Assembly: GCA_033283175.1 (NCBI GenBank)
Contig: JAWMQM010000001.1
Span: 310,001-374,000, forward strand
Direction: 5' to 3'
From: Pseudomaricurvus sp033283175
GTDB lineage: Bacteria; Pseudomonadota; Gammaproteobacteria; Pseudomonadales; Cellvibrionaceae
DNA length: 64,000 nucleotides
Positions 25,589 through 34,967 of this stretch are shown here, piece by piece. Positions within the stretch are counted from its first letter, which is position 1, and the number at the start of each line of letters is the position of its first letter. The notes below the pieces were generated by a model. The model saw nothing but the letters and a program-made list of their open reading frames with translations, was not told the origin of the DNA and searched no databases. The translations under genes and the position numbers were made by a program.

Positions 25589-27817
25589 TTAGTGGATATC
25601 TCTCCAATATTCGCGGTTCAGCAGATAAACAAACACGAAGAATACCGCGATAAACAGCAGTACCCACATGCCCAGGCGCTCACGCTCAAGGGCCATCGGC
25701 TCAGCCACGTACTCGAGGAAGTTCACCAGGTCATAGACAGCCTCGTCGAACTCTTCAGCGCTCATGCTGCCCTTCTCGGCGCCAACCTTCAGGCTGCCAC
25801 AAGGTGCATCGGCGATCGGGGCACCGGTAACAGTGTCACGCTTGATGTGACCGTGGTGATCCAGCACAGGACCGGGGGCACACTCAGGCAGCCCCTGCAG
25901 CTCCAGCATCACGTGCGGCATGGCCACCTTGTCAAACACCTTGTTGTTCACCCCGGTAGGACGGCTATCATCCTTGTAGAAGTTACGCAGGTAGGTGTAG
26001 AGCCACTCTGGCGAACGGGAGCGGGCCACCAGGGTCAGGTCCGGCGGGGTAGCACCGAACCAGGCCTTGGATTCAGCCGGCTGCATCGGGATCTTCATCA
26101 GGTCACCGATTTTCTCATCGCCAAACACCATGTTCGCCATCATCACGTCATGGGGAATACCCAGGTCGTCCGCTACACGCTCGTAGCGGGAGAATTTGGC
26201 CGAGTGGCAACCCATGCAGTAGTTGGCGAACCACTTGGCGCCGCGCTGCAGGGACTCTTTGTCCTCCAGGTCAGGCTCCATGTGGTCACAGGGGATGGCA
26301 CCACACTCAAAGGCACCACCTGCAGCGACCGCCTTGATAGGGGCAATGGTCAGCACCAGGAACAGCAGGAAACCACCCCATACCAGCAGCGCTGGCAGAC
26401 CCTTGGCCTGGGTGCGGGTTGGCTCAGGCAGGACACTGTCCCTGGCTGTCAGCCATGGAGTGGCGGCAACAAACAGCGCCATCAGCACACCAAAACCGGT
26501 CAGTACGACTGAATGGTACTCCACCGCAGTGAAGAAGGTGATGTAGAACAACCAGAAGCCCAGCAACAGCGAGATCACAATGCTCACAGGACCTTTGCTG
26601 TTACCCTGCGGATTAGTGAAGATCGGCATCTGCAGGAAGTAGGCAAAGTAATAGACGGTTGCCAGCTGAGACAGGATGGTACGCTCAGGAGTTGGGGACT
26701 TAACACCCAGGTAACCCAGCACCACGAACATGGCTGCAAACACCATCAGCGATATGCGCGGCATAAAACCCTTGTAACGCATGGACTTAACCGGGCTCTT
26801 GTCCAGCCAGGGCAGGACAAACAGGATCGCAATCGCACCACCCATGCCCACCAGGCCGAGGAACTTGGAGCTCAATGGACCCAGATCAAAAGTCACCGCA
26901 CGCAGCACAGCGTAGAACGGGGTGAAGTACCAGACCGGCGCAATGTGCGGCGGGGTCTTCAGGCCGTTAGCCTCTTCAAAGTTGGCGTACTCGAGGAAGA
27001 AGCCACCCATTTCCGGCAGGAAGAAGATGACAAAACAGAATACGAACAGGAAGACACAGATACCCACCAGGTCGTGCACAGTGTAGAACGGATGGAAAGG
27101 TACGCCGTCTTTAGGGATACCGTTTTCGTCCTTGTTCTTCTTAATCTCAACACCATCGGGGTTATTGGAACCCACTTCGTGCAGGGCCAGGATGTGCAGT
27201 ACAACCAGCGCCAGGATCACGATTGGCAAGGCCACCACGTGCAGGGAGAAGAAGCGGTTCAGGGTGGCACCGGAAATCAGGAAGTCACCGCGGATCCACT
27301 CAACCAGCGCATCGCCCACCACCGGGATAGCACCGAACAGGGATACAATCACCTGTGCGCCCCAGTAGGACATCTGGCCCCAGGGCAGTACGTAGCCCAT
27401 GAAGGCTTCTGCCATCAGCGCCAGGTAGATGGTCATACCGAAGATCCACACCAGCTCGCGGGGCGCCTTGTAGGAGCCGTACAGCAGGCCACGGAACATG
27501 TGCAGATAGACAACCACGAAGAAGGCCGAAGCCCCGGTGGAGTGCATGTAGCGCAGCAGCCAGCCGTAATCCACGTCGCGCATGATGTACTCAACAGACG
27601 CAAACGCTTCTTCAGCGCTGGGGGTAAAGTTCATGGTCAGCCAGATGCCGGTCAGCAGCTGGTTTACCAGAACCAGGATGGAGAGCACACCAAAGAAGTA
27701 CCAGAAGTTAAAGTTCTTCGGCGCGTAGTACTTGCTCATGTGGGTTTCCCACGTGCGCACGATCGGCAGGCGAGCGTCTACCCAATTGACCAGGTTAGTC
27801 ATCCAATTCATGCTCAA
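25589..27817 (-). CDS. petBC: Cytochrome b / cytochrome c1 fusion of the bc1 complex
   Basis: One uninterrupted frame of 742 residues encodes two subunits of ubiquinol:cytochrome c oxidoreductase. Residues 1-400 are cytochrome b, with heme ligands His92/His106 and His193/His208, the PVWY form of the Qo motif (294-297) and the LHEVGSNNPDG segment. Residues 411-456 add two hydrophobic helices not expected at the end of a normal cytochrome b. Residues 473-500 form a further helix ending KAVAAG, which looks like a c1 signal peptide with an AVA site. Cytochrome c1 follows with CMGCH (534-538), likely axial Met633 and a C-terminal anchor helix (715-733). It overlaps petA by four bases. Confidence 0.95.
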   Translation of the reverse strand: MSMNWMTNLVNWVDARLPIVRTWETHMSKYYAPKNFNFWYFFGVLSILVLVNQLLTGIWLTMNFTPSAEEAFASVEYIMRDVDYGWLLRYMHSTGASAFFVVVYLHMFRGLLYGSYKAPRELVWIFGMTIYLALMAEAFMGYVLPWGQMSYWGAQVIVSLFGAIPVVGDALVEWIRGDFLISGATLNRFFSLHVVALPIVILALVVLHILALHEVGSNNPDGVEIKKNKDENGIPKDGVPFHPFYTVHDLVGICVFLFVFCFVIFFLPEMGGFFLEYANFEEANGLKTPPHIAPVWYFTPFYAVLRAVTFDLGPLSSKFLGLVGMGGAIAILFVLPWLDKSPVKSMRYKGFMPRISLMVFAAMFVVLGYLGVKSPTPERTILSQLATVYYFAYFLQMPIFTNPQGNSKGPVSIVISLLLGFWLFYITFFTAVEYHSVVLTGFGVLMALFVAATPWLTARDSVLPEPTRTQAKGLPALLVWGGFLLFLVLTIAPIKAVAAGGAFECGAIPCDHMEPDLEDKESLQRGAKWFANYCMGCHSAKFSRYERVADDLGIPHDVMMANMVFGDEKIGDLMKIPMQPAESKAWFGATPPDLTLVARSRSPEWLYTYLRNFYKDDSRPTGVNNKVFDKVAMPHVMLELQGLPECAPGPVLDHHGHIKRDTVTGAPIADAPCGSLKVGAEKGSMSAEEFDEAVYDLVNFLEYVAEPMALERERLGMWVLLFIAVFFVFVYLLNREYWRDIH

Positions 27818-28413
27818 GCCTCCTGATCCACACCGATGGTAACCACGGTGTCGGTTTCGTACTTATGCGGCGGAACCTCGAGGTTCAGCGGGGCGGGAAC
27901 GCCTTTCAGGACGCGACCGGCGAGATCGAACTTGGAACCGTGACAGGGGCAGAAGAAGCCACCCAGCCACTCAGCACCACCGAGATCCGCTGCACCCACT
28001 TCGGGGCGGAACATCGGCGCACAACCCAGGTGCGTGCACAGACCCAGCAGGATCAGGAACTCTTCGTGGCCTGGAATGCTGCGGGCAATGCCCTTCACGT
28101 ATTCCGGCTGCTGGGGTTCCAGTGCTTCAGGATCGCGCAGCTTGTCGTTGTTTTTTGGCAGGTTAGCCAGGATCTCCGGCGTACGGCGCACCACGTAGAC
28201 CGGCTTGCCTCGCCACTCAACGATCACCATCTGGCCCGGTTCGATCTTGCCGAGGTTAGCTTTTACCGGTGCACCAGCGGCTTTCGCCTTGGCACTTGGA
28301 TTCCAAGAAGCCACAAAAGGAACGGCTACGCCTACGGCACCGGCAGCACCTACCACGGAGGTAGCTGCCGTCAGGAAACGGCGCCGTCCTTTATTCACTC
28401 CGTCATTGCTCAT
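27814..28413 (-). CDS. petA: Rieske iron-sulfur subunit of the bc1 complex
   Basis: The 199-residue Rieske protein carries electrons from ubiquinol to cytochrome c1. A twin-arginine signal GRRRFLTAA begins at about residue 9 and is followed by a hydrophobic stretch that stays as anchor. The 2Fe-2S ligands are in CTHLGC and CPCHGS. It is the first gene of the pet operon, and its start follows GGGAGAAAG. Confidence 0.97.
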   Translation of the reverse strand: MSNDGVNKGRRRFLTAATSVVGAAGAVGVAVPFVASWNPSAKAKAAGAPVKANLGKIEPGQMVIVEWRGKPVYVVRRTPEILANLPKNNDKLRDPEALEPQQPEYVKGIARSIPGHEEFLILLGLCTHLGCAPMFRPEVGAADLGGAEWLGGFFCPCHGSKFDLAGRVLKGVPAPLNLEVPPHKYETDTVVTIGVDQEA

Positions 28414-28536
28414 GACGTCTTTCTCCCATTACAGCGCTACTGTTGCCCAACGCGGTAAGCCCGCTGAAAACATCCAGTAACTTACTGAATTCCAAAGGTT
28501 TACGGTTGAGTCGGACAGTTTTTAAAAAATCGCCAC

Positions 28537-28565
28537 ATATTAAAGAAGTTACCCCCGACTGACAA
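28537..28565 (-). promoter_or_regulatory. Candidate promoter of the pet operon
   Basis: On the minus strand TTGTCA and TAATAT are separated by exactly 17 bases, about 125 bases upstream of petA and downstream of the rpsI terminator. The -35 matches 5 of 6 and the -10 matches 4 of 6 consensus bases. Confidence 0.5.
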
Positions 28566-28610
28566 GGCAAAACCACTTGTCACATAAGGGTATTTGATCT
28601 GGAACAGGCA

Positions 28611-28641
28611 AAAAAAAGCCCAGACTGAAAACAATCTGGGC
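28611..28641 (-). terminator. Rho-independent terminator of rplM-rpsI
   Basis: Read on the minus strand: GCCCAGA, a 10-base loop, TCTGGGC and then T7. It lies 60 bases past the rpsI stop and upstream of the pet promoter candidate, separating the two operons. Confidence 0.9.
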
Positions 28642-28701
28642 AAAACTTTTATGTGCGCTGCAGGATGAACATAAGTGCCCACACAGCAGCCACAAAACCA
28701 A

Positions 28702-29094
28702 TTAACGCTTGGAGAACTGAGGCTTCTTACGGGCTTTACGCAGACCCACTTTCTTACGCTCAACCTCACGGGCGTCACGGGTAACGTAACCAGCGGCACG
28801 CAGAGACTTACGCAGAGTCTCATCGTACTCCATCAGGGCGCGGGTCAGGCCGTGACGGATAGCACCCGCCTGACCGAAGCTACCACCGCCTTTAACGGTT
28901 ACTTTTACATCGAACTTTTCAGTCATATCCACCAGCTCCAGCGGCTGACGCACGATCATGCGCGCCACTTCACGACCAAAGTAGTCGTCCAGAGACTTGT
29001 CGTTAACAACGATATTGCCAGTGCCCTGAGTAATGAATACGCGAGCGGTGGAAGTCTTACGGCGGCCAGTGCCGTAGTATTGTGTTGCTGCCAT
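28702..29094 (-). CDS. rpsI: 30S ribosomal protein S9
   Basis: The 130-residue small-subunit protein has the usual start TQYYGTGRRKTSTARVF and the basic C-terminal tail KKPQFSKR, which reaches the P-site tRNA. It follows rplM by 17 bases in the universal rplM-rpsI operon. Confidence 0.99.
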   Translation of the reverse strand: MAATQYYGTGRRKTSTARVFITQGTGNIVVNDKSLDDYFGREVARMIVRQPLELVDMTEKFDVKVTVKGGGSFGQAGAIRHGLTRALMEYDETLRKSLRAAGYVTRDAREVERKKVGLRKARKKPQFSKR

Positions 29095-29111
29095 GATGTA
29101 TCCGCTCCTGA

Positions 29112-29540
29112 TTATACGTTCAGTTCTTTAGGCTGCTGAGCAGCATGTGGGTGCTCGGCGCCTGGGTAAACTTTCAGCTTCTTGAACATGGCGCGACCCA
29201 GAGGACCGCGGGGCAGCATACCCTTAACAGCGCTCTGAATGGTGCGCTCTGGGGCCTTCTGGATCAGCTTTTCGAAGCTGATGGACTTCAGGCCACCGGG
29301 GAAGCCGGTGTGAGCGTGATACATTTTATCTTTGGCTTTGTTGCCGGTCACAGCCACTTTAGCGGCATTGATGACAACAATGTAATCGCCGGTATCCACG
29401 TGTGGAGTGTATTCCGGCTTATGCTTACCGCGCAGACGGGTCGCAATCTCGGCAGCCATGCGGCCCAGAGTCTTGCCTTCTGCGTCGATTACGTACCAGT
29501 CGCGCTGGACTGATTCCGATTTGGCAGTATATGTCTTCAT
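29112..29540 (-). CDS. rplM: 50S ribosomal protein L13
   Basis: The 142-residue large-subunit protein has the same length as in E. coli. MKTYTAKSESVQRDWYVIDA opens it, with YHAHTGFPGG and the PRGPLGRAMFKKLKVY segment later. ATG 29540 is the conserved start; the frame extends 14 codons further without support. A strong sigma-70 promoter lies upstream. Confidence 0.99.
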   Translation of the reverse strand: MKTYTAKSESVQRDWYVIDAEGKTLGRMAAEIATRLRGKHKPEYTPHVDTGDYIVVINAAKVAVTGNKAKDKMYHAHTGFPGGLKSISFEKLIQKAPERTIQSAVKGMLPRGPLGRAMFKKLKVYPGAEHPHAAQQPKELNV

Positions 29541-29625
29541 GTTGTAGTGCCTTCGACGGGTTAAAAATCTTCGACAAGTCAATAAGATGACAAGCTAAAT
29601 ATTGCCCAACAAATTGGGAGCGCGG

Positions 29626-29654
29626 ATTATACGGATAGCGGACATGTTTTGCAA
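29626..29654 (-). promoter_or_regulatory. Sigma-70 promoter of rplM-rpsI
   Basis: On the minus strand TTGCAA and a perfect TATAAT are separated by 17 bases, about 85 bases before rplM. This is the strongest-looking promoter in the window and leaves a leader of about 80 bases. Confidence 0.85.
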
Positions 29655-29764
29655 CCAAGCACCAGGATCACTCTGGCCCTTCGGCAGGTGGGGAATCATG
29701 GGCAGGGGCAGGGATAATCGCGCTGACCCACCAGCACCCGCCGGGCCGACACCCCGAACGTCGA

Positions 29765-30895
29765 TCAAGGGCGGTGAGGAGCGGCCAGATACTCTTTGCT
29801 CTGCATCTCCAGCAGGCGGCTGGTGGTGCGCTCAAACTCGAAATTGAGTTTGCCGCCGGCGTAGATCTCCGCCAGCGGCATCTCGGCGGAGACGATCAAT
29901 TTGACGTTGCGGTCGTAGAACTCATCCACCAGATTGATGAATCGACGGGCCTGGTCGTCGGTATCGCGACCCAGGCAAGGGACATTGGCCACCAGCACCG
30001 CGTGGTACTCCTTCGCCAGCTCGATGTAATCGTTCTGCGAGCGGGGCCCGTCACACAGGGCCTTGAAGTCAAACCAGGCCACGTCGTCGGCCTCAAAGCG
30101 GGCCAGGATCGGGCGCCCCTCCACCTCGATCTCCACATCGGCACGAATCTCCTGCTTATCCGGCACCAGGCTTTCGAAGCTGGCCAGCAGGCTGGCATCG
30201 GCCGCCGTATCCAGCGGGTAGTGGTAGAGCTCAGCCTGTTCCAGTGCCCGCAGGCGGTAATCCACCCCGCCATCCACATTCACCACCAGTGTGTGCTCAT
30301 TGAGCATGGCGATGGCCGGCAGGAAACGGGCACGCTGCAAACCGTCCTTATAGAGGCCATCCGGTACAATATTGGAGGTAGCCACCAGCGAGACACCCCG
30401 ATCAAAAAGGGCCTGAATCAGGTTACCGAGAATCATGGCATCGGTAATATCCGACACAAAGAACTCATCAAAGCAGATCACCCGCGCCTCTGCCGCCAGG
30501 CGGTCGGCCACAATCTCCAGCGGGTTCTTTTTGCCGCCCAGGGTTTTCAGCTCCTGGTGCACACGACGCATAAAGCGGTGGAAGTGGGCACGCATCTTCT
30601 GCGGAAAGGGCAGGCTCTCGAAGAAGTTGTCCATCAGATAGGTCTTGCCGCGCCCTACCCCGCCCCAGAAATAGAGCCCGCGCTGCAGCGGACGAGACTT
30701 GCTGCCCCCCAGCCCTTTCAGCTTCGCCAGCAGCCCTTTCTGGTTTTGCTCGGCCCGCCAATCGGCCACCAGCCTCTCATACAGGTCCTGCAGGTGGCGC
30801 ACCGCCATCTCCTGCGCCGGGTCGTGACGAAACCCTTCCCGCTGCAGGTCATTCCGATAGCGTTCCAGGGGGGTAGCAGAGGCTTGTTGAGGCAT
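29765..30895 (-). CDS. zapE: Cell division protein ZapE (AFG1-like ATPase)
   Basis: A 376-residue AFG1-family P-loop ATPase; in E. coli it binds FtsZ late in division, and it matters under stress and low oxygen. Walker A is GGVGRGKTYLMD, Walker B RVICFDEFFVSD, and the C-terminal part has RFINLVDEFYDRNVKL. ATG 30895 gives the usual MPQQ...TPLERY start; the longer frame adds 13 unlikely residues. It lies upstream of the rplM operon, as in Pseudomonas. Confidence 0.94.
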   Translation of the reverse strand: MPQQASATPLERYRNDLQREGFRHDPAQEMAVRHLQDLYERLVADWRAEQNQKGLLAKLKGLGGSKSRPLQRGLYFWGGVGRGKTYLMDNFFESLPFPQKMRAHFHRFMRRVHQELKTLGGKKNPLEIVADRLAAEARVICFDEFFVSDITDAMILGNLIQALFDRGVSLVATSNIVPDGLYKDGLQRARFLPAIAMLNEHTLVVNVDGGVDYRLRALEQAELYHYPLDTAADASLLASFESLVPDKQEIRADVEIEVEGRPILARFEADDVAWFDFKALCDGPRSQNDYIELAKEYHAVLVANVPCLGRDTDDQARRFINLVDEFYDRNVKLIVSAEMPLAEIYAGGKLNFEFERTTSRLLEMQSKEYLAAPHRP

Positions 30896-30995
30896 AGCGA
30901 TAACTCTTACAGACAGCATTCCGGCGCGGCGCACACTCTAGCGGCGCACTGCCGGACAAACAAGGTTAATCCGGTAAATCGACAGGTTTCACCCG

Positions 30996-31697
30996 CTAGT
31001 CGGGACAGTACCGCACCACGGCCTGCATCAGGTCCTGGCGCAGCGGGCCTAGGCCACCATGGAAAAAGTGGGTCATCTCCGGGTAACGCAATAACGCCAC
31101 TTCACTCTGCAACCCTTCCACCCAGCGATAGACACCGGCCGCATCCACCAGCTCGTCCTCATCCCCCATCACCACGGTCAGCGGCGCACAGAACCGTCCA
31201 TCGTGATCGTAGGGATAACGTTCCACCGGTGGCGCCACCAGCACCAGGTGCTGCAGCAGGTCACCGAGCTGATGACTGGCACGGGCGGCCACCGCCGAGC
31301 CAAAGGAGAACCCTGCCAGCAGCAGGCGCGCCCGGGGATAGCACTGCCGCACCCAGGCGACCACCTGTAACAGGTCTTCACTCTCACCGGCGCCGTTATC
31401 GAATTGACCGGCACTGGCGCCGACGCCACGGAAATTAAAGCGCAGCACCGGCACACCCAGATCGCGATATGTGCGAGCCAGTGTTGTCACCACCTTATTA
31501 TCCATGCTGCCGCCGTGCAGCGAGTGGGGATGACACACCACAGCCACCAGTGGCTGTGCCGCCAACTCACCGGCCGCTGCCGGTTCACTGACCCGGGCCT
31601 CAATAATTCCGGCACCGCCACCCAGCCAAACCGGCTCATCACGCCCGGCAAAGGGGGCCGGGGGCGTACTGGAGGGTTTCTGATCACTCATGCGCAT
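30996..31697 (-). CDS. Alpha/beta hydrolase (COG2945-like)
   Basis: A 233-residue alpha/beta hydrolase of the short class often found in proteobacteria. Seen: VVCHPHSLHGGSMDNKVV, which forms the oxyanion region, FNFRGVGASAG, the nucleophile elbow AGFSFGSAV with Ser in GFSFG, an acid in MGDEDELV and the catalytic His in EMTHFFHG. The substrate is unknown; relatives act on small esters. ATG 31697 and 31691 are both possible. Confidence 0.82.
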   Translation of the reverse strand: MRMSDQKPSSTPPAPFAGRDEPVWLGGGAGIIEARVSEPAAAGELAAQPLVAVVCHPHSLHGGSMDNKVVTTLARTYRDLGVPVLRFNFRGVGASAGQFDNGAGESEDLLQVVAWVRQCYPRARLLLAGFSFGSAVAARASHQLGDLLQHLVLVAPPVERYPYDHDGRFCAPLTVVMGDEDELVDAAGVYRWVEGLQSEVALLRYPEMTHFFHGGLGPLRQDLMQAVVRYCPD

Positions 31698-31859
31698 TTC
31701 CCAACTGACAACACTGCAACCCGACCTTGGTCGGACTCATCCGCCAAACAGGAGCAAACTCACTAAGAAGCTGTTTATAATACCAAAACACAATCTTGAG
31801 GTGGGAGCCGTCTGCAACTGGCCCCGACTTACCTCCGGCCGCCGACTCAGGAGAGCAAC

Positions 31860-32339
31860 GTGTTCAGTCTCACCACACTCATTATCATCGCAGTGATCAC
31901 CCTGCTGGTTGGCTGCGCCATTGGCGCCCTGGCGGCAAAAGGCATGAATCCACAACAGCAGCAGCAGAGCAAGGAGCTGGAGCAACGCCTGCAAAGCACC
32001 GAAGAAAAGCTGCGCAATTACCAGCAGGAAGTGACCGAGCACTTCATGGAGACGTCACAACTGGTCAACCGTCTCACCCACAGCTACAAGGAAGTCCACG
32101 AACACCTGGCCAGCAGCGCCCTGAAACTGACCAACCCCGACATCAGCCGCCAGCTGATCGACGCCGCCGACGGCAAGCTGCTGCCCCACAATACCCAGGC
32201 CAATGACGATGGCGACAGCAGTATCCAGGCCCCACGGGACTGGGCGCCCCGCGAACCCGGCGCCAAGGGCCAGCTGAGCGAAGACTTTGGCCTGCGCCAG
32301 GATGATCCCCGCCAGGATCCGGAACCGCCGCGCAGCTGA
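31860..32339 (+). CDS. zapG: YhcB/ZapG (DUF1043) division-associated membrane protein
   Basis: A 159-residue inner-membrane protein with one N-terminal helix (residues 5-26), a coiled-coil region (32-75), the conserved THSYKEVHEHLA segment and a disordered acidic tail. In E. coli YhcB coordinates envelope growth and division. The start is GTG at 31860 after CAGGAGAG. It precedes a DegS-like protease gene, as yhcB does near degQ/degS in E. coli. Confidence 0.88.
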   Translation: MFSLTTLIIIAVITLLVGCAIGALAAKGMNPQQQQQSKELEQRLQSTEEKLRNYQQEVTEHFMETSQLVNRLTHSYKEVHEHLASSALKLTNPDISRQLIDAADGKLLPHNTQANDDGDSSIQAPRDWAPREPGAKGQLSEDFGLRQDDPRQDPEPPRS

Positions 32340-32399
32340 TTCCCGCCCTTCCTGCGAAGCAACCGCAGACGCCGCTTACCACCCCAGACAGGGCTCTTC

Positions 32400-33551
32400 A
32401 TGTCACCCCTTAAATCCCACAGCTATTGGGCCTGGCCCCTGGCGACCGGCACACTGCTGGGCCTGTGTATCATCCTCTGGCTGCGTCTGCCGGACACCGG
32501 CAACAACACCAATCAACCGACACTCTCGCAGCCGCCTGCACAAACCGGCAGGGCGCTTGCGGAGCCCCGCTCCTACGCTGACGCGGTCCATAACGCCGCC
32601 CCCTCAGTGGTCAACATCTATACCCGCAAAACCCTGAAACGGCGCCGCCATCCCATGCTGGACGACCCACTGTTCCGGCACTTTTTTAACAATTCAGACC
32701 TGCCGCAACAGGAGCGCATGCAGTCAGCCCTGGGTTCTGGCGTGATCATCAGCAGCGACGGCTACCTGCTCACCAACAACCATGTGATCGACGGCGCCGA
32801 TGAGATTCTGGTGCTGCTGCAGGACGGCCGTGAAGCCCAGGCAAAACTGGTGGGCACCGACCCGGAAAGCGACCTGGCGGTATTGAAAGTAGAGCTGAAG
32901 AAGCTGCAACCGATCCAGGTAGGCGACCCGGCCAATGCCCGCATTGGCGATGTGGTACTGGCCATCGGCAACCCGTTCGGGGTCGGCCAGACAGTCACCC
33001 AGGGCATTATCAGCGCCACTGGCCGCTACGGCCTGGGCATCAACACCTACGAGAACTACCTGCAGACCGACGCCGCCATTAACCCCGGCAACTCCGGCGG
33101 CGCCCTGATCGATGCCGACGGCAAACTGCTGGGCATCAACACCGCTATCCTCGACAGAACCGGCTTCTCGGTGGGCATTGGCTTTGCCATCCCCGCCGAC
33201 ACCGCCATCAAGGTGATGCACGACCTGATCAGCTACGGCAAGGTGGTCAGGGGCTGGCTGGGTATTGAAGCACAACAGATGTCACCGGAACTGGCGCAAT
33301 CCTTCGGCCTGAGCGAGAGCAACGGCGTCATCATTACCGCCATCTACAACCAGGGGCCCGCCCATCAGGCGGGACTGCGCCCGGGAGACATCATCCTGCG
33401 CATCAACGACACCATGGTCACCGACGGCCGCCTGAGCATGCATCAGGTGGCGCAGGGGCACCCTGGTGACAAGGTGGAGCTGGGAATTATGCGCAACGGT
33501 AAACAAGAGATAGTAAATGCCGTACTGGGCACCAAGCCCACCCCGCAATAG
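32400..33551 (+). CDS. degS: DegS/AlgW-type membrane-anchored serine protease
   Basis: A 383-residue HtrA-family protease with an N-terminal membrane anchor (about residues 10-26), a trypsin-like domain and a single PDZ domain, the DegS/AlgW layout. The triad is His in TNNHVID, Asp in ESDLAVL and Ser in GNSGGAL. DegS/AlgW cleaves anti-sigma factor RseA/MucA when misfolded outer-membrane proteins bind its PDZ domain, switching on the envelope stress response. RseA and sigma-E are not in the window. It is convergent with hisD, as algW is near hisD in Pseudomonas. Confidence 0.92.
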   Translation: MSPLKSHSYWAWPLATGTLLGLCIILWLRLPDTGNNTNQPTLSQPPAQTGRALAEPRSYADAVHNAAPSVVNIYTRKTLKRRRHPMLDDPLFRHFFNNSDLPQQERMQSALGSGVIISSDGYLLTNNHVIDGADEILVLLQDGREAQAKLVGTDPESDLAVLKVELKKLQPIQVGDPANARIGDVVLAIGNPFGVGQTVTQGIISATGRYGLGINTYENYLQTDAAINPGNSGGALIDADGKLLGINTAILDRTGFSVGIGFAIPADTAIKVMHDLISYGKVVRGWLGIEAQQMSPELAQSFGLSESNGVIITAIYNQGPAHQAGLRPGDIILRINDTMVTDGRLSMHQVAQGHPGDKVELGIMRNGKQEIVNAVLGTKPTPQ

Positions 33552-33570
33552 CGGCCGACAGCAGCTGCCA

Positions 33571-33591
33571 GCCCTGCCGCCAACGCAGGGC
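33571..33591. terminator. Hairpin between convergent degS and hisD
   Basis: Perfect 7-base stem GCCCTGC/GCAGGGC with a 7-base loop. There is no T tract, so termination efficiency is uncertain. Confidence 0.45.
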
Positions 33592-33624
33592 CGAGACAGC
33601 AAGACTACACTTTGTGCGGCAACC

Positions 33625-34935
33625 TTAATCCTTGATTCGGTACTCGGCCGAGCGGGCGTGAGCCTCCAGCGACTCGCTGCGGGCCAGCACCGAAGCCACC
33701 CGCGCCAGCGTGGACGCCCCTTCCGGGGAACAATTGATGATGGAGCTGCGCTTCTGGAAGTCATACACCCCCAGCGGCGAGGAGAAACGGGCCGTGCCCG
33801 ACGTGGGCAACACATGGTTGGGCCCGGCACAGTAGTCGCCCAGGGCCTCGGGGGTGTGGCGCCCCAGGAAGATAGCCCCGGCGTGACGAATCTGCGGCAG
33901 GTACTGCTCCGGCGTATCCACTGACAACTCCAGGTGCTCCGGCGCGATGCGGTTGGCCACCTCGATGGCCTGCGCCATATCCTTCACCTGAATAAACGCC
34001 CCGCGATCGCTCAGGGACTGGCGCGCGATCGCTTCCCTGGCCAGGGTCGGTAGCAGACGGTCAATGCTCTCCTGCACCCGCTCCAGGAATTCCGCATCAG
34101 GGGAGACCAGAATGGACTGCGCCTGCTCGTCGTGCTCGGCCTGGGAGAAGAGATCCATGGCGATCCAGTCGGGATCGGTCTTGCCGTCACAGACCACCAG
34201 GATTTCCGATGGGCCGGCAATCATGTCGATAGCCACTTCGCCGAACACCGCACGCTTGGCAGTGGCCACATAGATGTTGCCGGGACCGACAATCTTGTCC
34301 ACCTTGGGCACCACCTCGGTGCCATAGGCCAGAGCCGCCACCGCCTGGGCGCCACCAATGGTAATGACCTTGTCCACCCCGGCAATGGCCGCCGCCGCAA
34401 ACACCACATCATTCACTTCGCCACGCGGCGTGGGCACCACCATAATGATTTCACCCACACCCGCCACCTTGGCCGGCAGGGCGTTCATCAGCACAGACGA
34501 GGGGTAGGATGCCTTGCCGCCAGGCACATAGAGACCCACGCGATCCATCGGCATGACCTGTTGCCCCAGCACTGTACCGTCCGCCTCGGTGTACTGCCAC
34601 GACTCCTGACGCTGGTGCTCGTGATAGCGACGCACCCGCTCCGCGGCCTGCTCCAGCGCCTGGCGCTGCTCGGCACTGATGGCCTGCAAGGCCGCCTGCA
34701 AACGCTCCTGCGGCACCACCAGGTCACTCATGGACGTTGCGTTCAGGCCGTCAAACTGGTTGGTGTAGCGCAATACCGCCGCATCACCCTGCTGGCGCAC
34801 ACCGGCCAGGATGTCAGCCACCGCCTGCGCCACGCCCTGATCAGACACTGCCTCCCAGGCCAGCAGATGCTGCAGCTGCTGCTCGAACGTGGCACTGCTG
34901 GCGTCCAGGCGGGTAATGGGAGTGGAAGCTGTCAT
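33625..34935 (-). CDS. hisD: Histidinol dehydrogenase
   Basis: The 436-residue zinc enzyme carries out the last two oxidation steps of histidine synthesis. Zinc ligands lie in FSQAEHDEQ, with the conserved GPSEILV and VPGGKASYPSSVLMNALPAKVAGV. It follows hisG by 32 bases. In Pseudomonas hisC follows; here hisD ends the operon, so hisC must be elsewhere. Confidence 0.97.
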   Translation of the reverse strand: MTASTPITRLDASSATFEQQLQHLLAWEAVSDQGVAQAVADILAGVRQQGDAAVLRYTNQFDGLNATSMSDLVVPQERLQAALQAISAEQRQALEQAAERVRRYHEHQRQESWQYTEADGTVLGQQVMPMDRVGLYVPGGKASYPSSVLMNALPAKVAGVGEIIMVVPTPRGEVNDVVFAAAAIAGVDKVITIGGAQAVAALAYGTEVVPKVDKIVGPGNIYVATAKRAVFGEVAIDMIAGPSEILVVCDGKTDPDWIAMDLFSQAEHDEQAQSILVSPDAEFLERVQESIDRLLPTLAREAIARQSLSDRGAFIQVKDMAQAIEVANRIAPEHLELSVDTPEQYLPQIRHAGAIFLGRHTPEALGDYCAGPNHVLPTSGTARFSSPLGVYDFQKRSSIINCSPEGASTLARVASVLARSESLEAHARSAEYRIKD

Positions 34936-34967
34936 AACCTTCTCTCTAGATTCAATTCCGGTCGCTG

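Noticed and set aside
26513..27826. 437-residue open frame antisense to the cytochrome b-c1 gene
   Set aside because: His/Gln/Glu-rich shadow of membrane-protein codons with no recognisable domain and no ribosome binding site of note.
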